Assembly: GCA_934481505.1 (NCBI GenBank)
Contig: CAKSPP010000049.1
Location: forward strand, 1-8,306
Direction of reading: 5' to 3'
Source of the DNA: an uncultured Eubacteriales bacterium
Lineage (GTDB): Bacteria; Bacillota; Clostridia; Oscillospirales; UBA644
Length of the DNA stretch: 8,306 nt
Both the position numbers and the translations under genes were made by a program. Within the stretch, counting starts at the first letter, position 1, and the number at the start of each line of letters is the position of its first letter. Below the pieces are notes generated by a model. The model saw only the letters and a program-made list of their open reading frames with translations. It was not told the DNA's origin and did no database searches. Positions 5,912 to 8,306 of the stretch are shown piece after piece.

Positions 5912-8020
5912 TTATTTTCCTTCGATTTCTTTGAGTGCGTCTTTCCTTGAAAGGTTGATTCTGCCCTGGCTGTCTCTTTCAAGAACCTTGACCCAGATTT
6001 CGTCGCCTACGGAAACAACGTCTTCGACTTTTTCGACTCTGTTTTCCGCAAGTTTGGAAATGTGAACGAGTCCTTCCTGTCCGGGAGCAAATTCAACGAA
6101 TGCTCCGAATGACATCAAACGGGTTACTTTTCCTTTATATATTGCTCCGATTTCGGGACCTTCGACTATCGTTTTGATAATGCTCAAAGCGGCTTTGCCT
6201 GCTTCGGGTTCGATATAGGAAATAAATACGGTTCCGTCGTCTTCGATGTCGACTTTCGCACCGGTGTCGGCAACTATCTTCTGAATTACTTTTCCGCCCG
6301 AACCTATGACATCTCTGATTTTATCGGTCGGAATCGAAAGGGACATAATCTTCGGAGCAAATCTCGAAAGTTCCTTGCGGGGAGCGGGGATAGCTTTGAG
6401 AATTACGTTGTCGATGATGTAGTCTCTTCCGGCTTTGGTCTGTTCGAACGCTTTCTTTATAATATCGTAGGTAAGACCGTTTATCTTGATATCCATCTGA
6501 ATGGAAGTGATACCTTTTTTAGTTCCGGCAACCTTGAAGTCCATATCGCCGAAGAAGTCTTCAAGACCCTGAATGTCGACCATTGTGAGCCATCTGTCTT
6601 CGTCGGTAACAAGTCCGCAGGAGATACCTGCAACGGGAGCCTTAATGGGAACGCCTGCGTCCATAAGAGCAAGGGTCGAACCGCAAACAGAACCCTGAGA
6701 AGTCGAACCGTTGGAAGAAAGAACTTCCGAAACAAGTCTTATAGCGTAGGGGAATTCTTCTTCGGACGGGAGGACAGGAACGAGAGAACGTTCTGCAAGA
6801 GCACCGTGACCGATTTCTCTTCTGCCTGCTCCTCTGGAAGATTTAGCTTCTCCGACAGAGTAGGGAGGCATGTTGTAGTGGTGCATATATCTTCTGGTTT
6901 CTTCTTCGTCAACGCCGTCGAAAATCTGCTTTTCGGAAACGGGAGCGAGGGTTGCTATGGTAAGAACCTGAGTCTGTCCTCTGGAGAAAAGACCCGAACC
7001 GTGAACTCTCGGAATAAGACCAGCTTCCGCATAAAGAGGACGAATTTCTTCAAGACCTCTGCCGTCGACTCTCTGGTGGTCGTCGATAAGCATCTTTCTT
7101 ACGATTGCTTTTTCGAGCTTGTAGATAACTGCACCGAAATCAGCGTCTGCGTCGGGATATTTTTCAGCGAAATGCTCCTTGATTTTTGCAGTGACATCCG
7201 CCATATTTGCGTCTCTTACTTCTTTGTCGTCGGTGGTAAGAGCGGTTTTGATATCGTCATAAGCGAAGTTCTTGACGTCTTCGTACATTTCTTCGTTTAC
7301 GCCGATATGGGTATATTCAAACTTCGGTTTGCCGATTTCGGAAGCAATGTCGGCAACGAATTTGACCATTTTCTTGATTTCCTGATGTGCGAAAACGATA
7401 CCGTCGAACATAACGTCCTCGGGAATTTCGTCGGCACCTGCTTCGATCATTACGATCTTTTCCGCGGTTCCGACAACGGTAACGCTCATCTTGGATTTCT
7501 TTCTCTGCTCGGCGGTCGGGTTGATGACATATTCGCCGTCAACATATCCGAGAAGAACGCCTGCGATAGGTCCGTTAAACGGAATGTCGGAAATCGAAAG
7601 AGCGACGGAAGTACCGAGCATTCCCGCGATAACGGGGGTGCAGTCGGGATCGACGGAAAGCAGGGTGATGCTTACGACGACGTCGTTTCTCAAATCTTTC
7701 GGGAAAAGCGGACGGATAGGTCTGTCTATCATTCTCGAATTGAGGATAGCCTTTTCACCGGGTCTGCCTTCTCTTCTGTTCCAGCTTCCCGGAATTCTTC
7801 CGACGCTGTAAAGCTTTTCTTCATAGTCGACTGCGAGAGGGAAGAAGTCGATTCCGTCTCTCGGCTGTTTTGATGCGGTTGCGGTAACGAGAACGGTAGT
7901 GTCGCCGTAACGGACGACGCAGGAGCCGTTCGCGAGCCCTGCAAATTTACCGGTTTCAACAACTACTTTTCTGCCGGCGAACTCTGTTTCAAAAGTTCTG
8001 TAATGCTCGTAAATATTCAT
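5912..8020 (-). CDS. pnp: Polyribonucleotide nucleotidyltransferase (PNPase)
   Basis: 702 aa, the usual bacterial length. Order of domains: first RNase PH core (about 12-145, with RRXEGRPGEKAIL-like segment 82-94 and RPIRPLFP 100-107), helical linker (about 235-315), second RNase PH core with the active site (about 318-545: RYMHHYNMPPYSVGE 377-391, GRREIGHGALAERS 399-412, GSTSQGSVCGST 438-449, GDMDFKVAGT 491-500, MDIK 509-512), KH domain with GSGG at 573-576, and S1 domain (about 624-693, SFGAFVEF 637-644, EGLVHISKL 649-657). The cytoplasmic trimer degrades RNA 3'-5' using phosphate, releasing nucleoside diphosphates. The ATG at 8020-8018 has GGAG 6 bases upstream and starts the conserved domain; the open frame continues upstream to 8182 but that part is leader RNA, not conserved protein. 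rpsO precedes it, as in many bacteria. Confidence 0.98.
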   Translation of the reverse strand: MNIYEHYRTFETEFAGRKVVVETGKFAGLANGSCVVRYGDTTVLVTATASKQPRDGIDFFPLAVDYEEKLYSVGRIPGSWNRREGRPGEKAILNSRMIDRPIRPLFPKDLRNDVVVSITLLSVDPDCTPVIAGMLGTSVALSISDIPFNGPIAGVLLGYVDGEYVINPTAEQRKKSKMSVTVVGTAEKIVMIEAGADEIPEDVMFDGIVFAHQEIKKMVKFVADIASEIGKPKFEYTHIGVNEEMYEDVKNFAYDDIKTALTTDDKEVRDANMADVTAKIKEHFAEKYPDADADFGAVIYKLEKAIVRKMLIDDHQRVDGRGLEEIRPLYAEAGLIPRVHGSGLFSRGQTQVLTIATLAPVSEKQIFDGVDEEETRRYMHHYNMPPYSVGEAKSSRGAGRREIGHGALAERSLVPVLPSEEEFPYAIRLVSEVLSSNGSTSQGSVCGSTLALMDAGVPIKAPVAGISCGLVTDEDRWLTMVDIQGLEDFFGDMDFKVAGTKKGITSIQMDIKINGLTYDIIKKAFEQTKAGRDYIIDNVILKAIPAPRKELSRFAPKIMSLSIPTDKIRDVIGSGGKVIQKIVADTGAKVDIEDDGTVFISYIEPEAGKAALSIIKTIVEGPEIGAIYKGKVTRLMSFGAFVEFAPGQEGLVHISKLAENRVEKVEDVVSVGDEIWVKVLERDSQGRINLSRKDALKEIEGK

Positions 8021-8037
8021 ATTTTTCTCCTTTTGAG

Positions 8038-8125
8038 AACGCCGCAGCCTACTTTGTTCAGCAGTTATCAAAATCTTCAAATACCGTGTTGAAAACTTTG
8101 GTAACTGCAAAAAAACTACGGCGTT
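8038..8125 (-). promoter_or_regulatory. Long two-part stem-loop in the pnp leader (probable RNase III/PNPase control element)
   Basis: In the RNA from the minus strand, an outer stem of 10 bp pairs 8125-8116 (AACGCCGUAG) with 8047-8038 (CUGCGGCGUU), containing one G-U pair. Inside it, 8108-8089 pairs with 8080-8061 over 20 positions with a single C-A mismatch and two G-U pairs, closing an 8-base loop (8088-8081). Short U-rich and purine-rich bulges join the two. The outer stem ends 7 bases before the GGAG of the pnp ribosome site. In E. coli a comparable leader duplex is cut by RNase III and then removed by PNPase itself, giving autoregulation. The same mechanism here is inferred from shape and position. 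Confidence 0.72.
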
Positions 8126-8139
8126 TCTTCTTTTTAATT

Positions 8140-8183
8140 TGTGCGAAAGGACAAGAAATATGAAATTCCTTGTCCCGTACACA
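8140..8183 (-). other. Hairpin just after rpsO, probably an mRNA processing or 3'-end barrier
   Basis: The RNA of the minus strand can pair 8176-8166 with 8158-8148 over 11 bp (GGGACAAGGAA with UUUCUUGUCCU, two G-U pairs, 7-base loop), extended after a small internal loop by UGUGU/GCACA (8183-8179 with 8144-8140). It starts 10 bases after the rpsO stop. No U-tract follows on this strand, so efficient intrinsic termination is not expected and rpsO transcripts probably read into pnp. On the opposite strand the same hairpin is followed by TTTTT. Confidence 0.6.
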
Positions 8184-8193
8184 TTTTTGCAAA

Positions 8194-8306
8194 TTACTTG
8201 CGGATATTCAATTTTTCGATTATCGCACGATAACGATTGATATCCTTCTTTTTCAAATAATTAAGCATGTTTCTTCTCTGACCGACCATCATGTAAAGTC
8301 CTCTGC
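8194..8306 (-). CDS. rpsO: 30S ribosomal protein S15, C-terminal part (5' end beyond window)
   Basis: Reading the minus strand from the right edge gives 36 residues and a TAA stop at 8196-8194: they start RGLYMMVGQRRNMLNYLKKK and end RAIIEKLNIRK. This matches the last helix region of S15 (consensus RGLL-LVGKRR-LLDYLKKKD--RYR-LI--LGLRK). S15 binds 16S rRNA in the central domain and nucleates platform assembly. The rpsO-pnp neighbourhood is widely conserved and supports the call. About 50 N-terminal residues lie outside the window. Confidence 0.96.
   Translation of the reverse strand, partial: RGLYMMVGQRRNMLNYLKKKDINRYRAIIEKLNIRK

Noticed and set aside
6806..7873. A 355-codon open frame on the + strand opposite pnp
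   Set aside because: It lies entirely antisense to a well-conserved enzyme, its residues are Ser/Phe/Val-rich as expected from reversed codons, and it shows no recognisable motif or plausible ribosome site.
8021..8182. A 54-residue N-terminal extension of PNPase
   Set aside because: The frame is open but the sequence is unlike any PNPase N-terminus, overlaps the structured leader, and lies upstream of a good GGAG site and ATG at 8020.
1..8306. CRISPR array, insertion sequence, tRNA or phage genes
   Set aside because: I found no spaced direct repeats, transposase motifs, terminal inverted repeats or cloverleaf structures on either strand.

Overview
The window reads as ordinary chromosome from a low-to-mid GC Gram-positive bacterium, most likely a Clostridia-type Firmicute. 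This is inferred from the rpsO-pnp order, purine-rich GGAG/GGAGG ribosome sites, U-tailed intrinsic terminators, a consensus TTGATT-17-TATAAT promoter and the style of the proteins; no species can be named. Every gene I can support lies on the minus strand, so the region is transcribed from high to low coordinates.

From the right edge: the 3' end of rpsO (ribosomal protein S15) is followed by a structured 173-base gap and then pnp (polynucleotide phosphorylase, 702 aa). The gap holds a processing-type hairpin and a long two-part stem-loop just ahead of the pnp ribosome site, which resembles in layout the RNase III/PNPase-controlled pnp leader known from enterobacteria. A GC-rich intrinsic terminator closes pnp.

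Only a few bases beyond that terminator starts a tight three-gene cluster: a 426-aa tandem class II aldolase (first domain with all metal ligands, second domain without them), a rhamnulokinase-type FGGY sugar kinase, and an M20 (PepV/Sapep-type) dipeptidase. Kinase and aldolase together would phosphorylate a ketose such as L-rhamnulose or L-fuculose and cleave it to dihydroxyacetone phosphate and lactaldehyde; no isomerase or sugar transporter is in view. The dipeptidase frame is broken by one in-frame TAA that removes the last 81 residues, including the predicted final zinc-ligand histidine. A strong terminator overlaps the end of this gene.

The left part is a separate two-gene operon with a clear promoter: a MarR-family repressor, with a perfect inverted repeat at the predicted transcription start, and, overlapping it by 4 bases, a DUF1538 multi-spanning membrane protein that begins at GTG and runs off the left edge.

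No mobile element, CRISPR array, tRNA or rRNA is visible. The observations most worth checking are the nonsense codon in the dipeptidase, the pnp leader fold, the dead second aldolase domain, and the MarR-DUF1538 pair with its operator.
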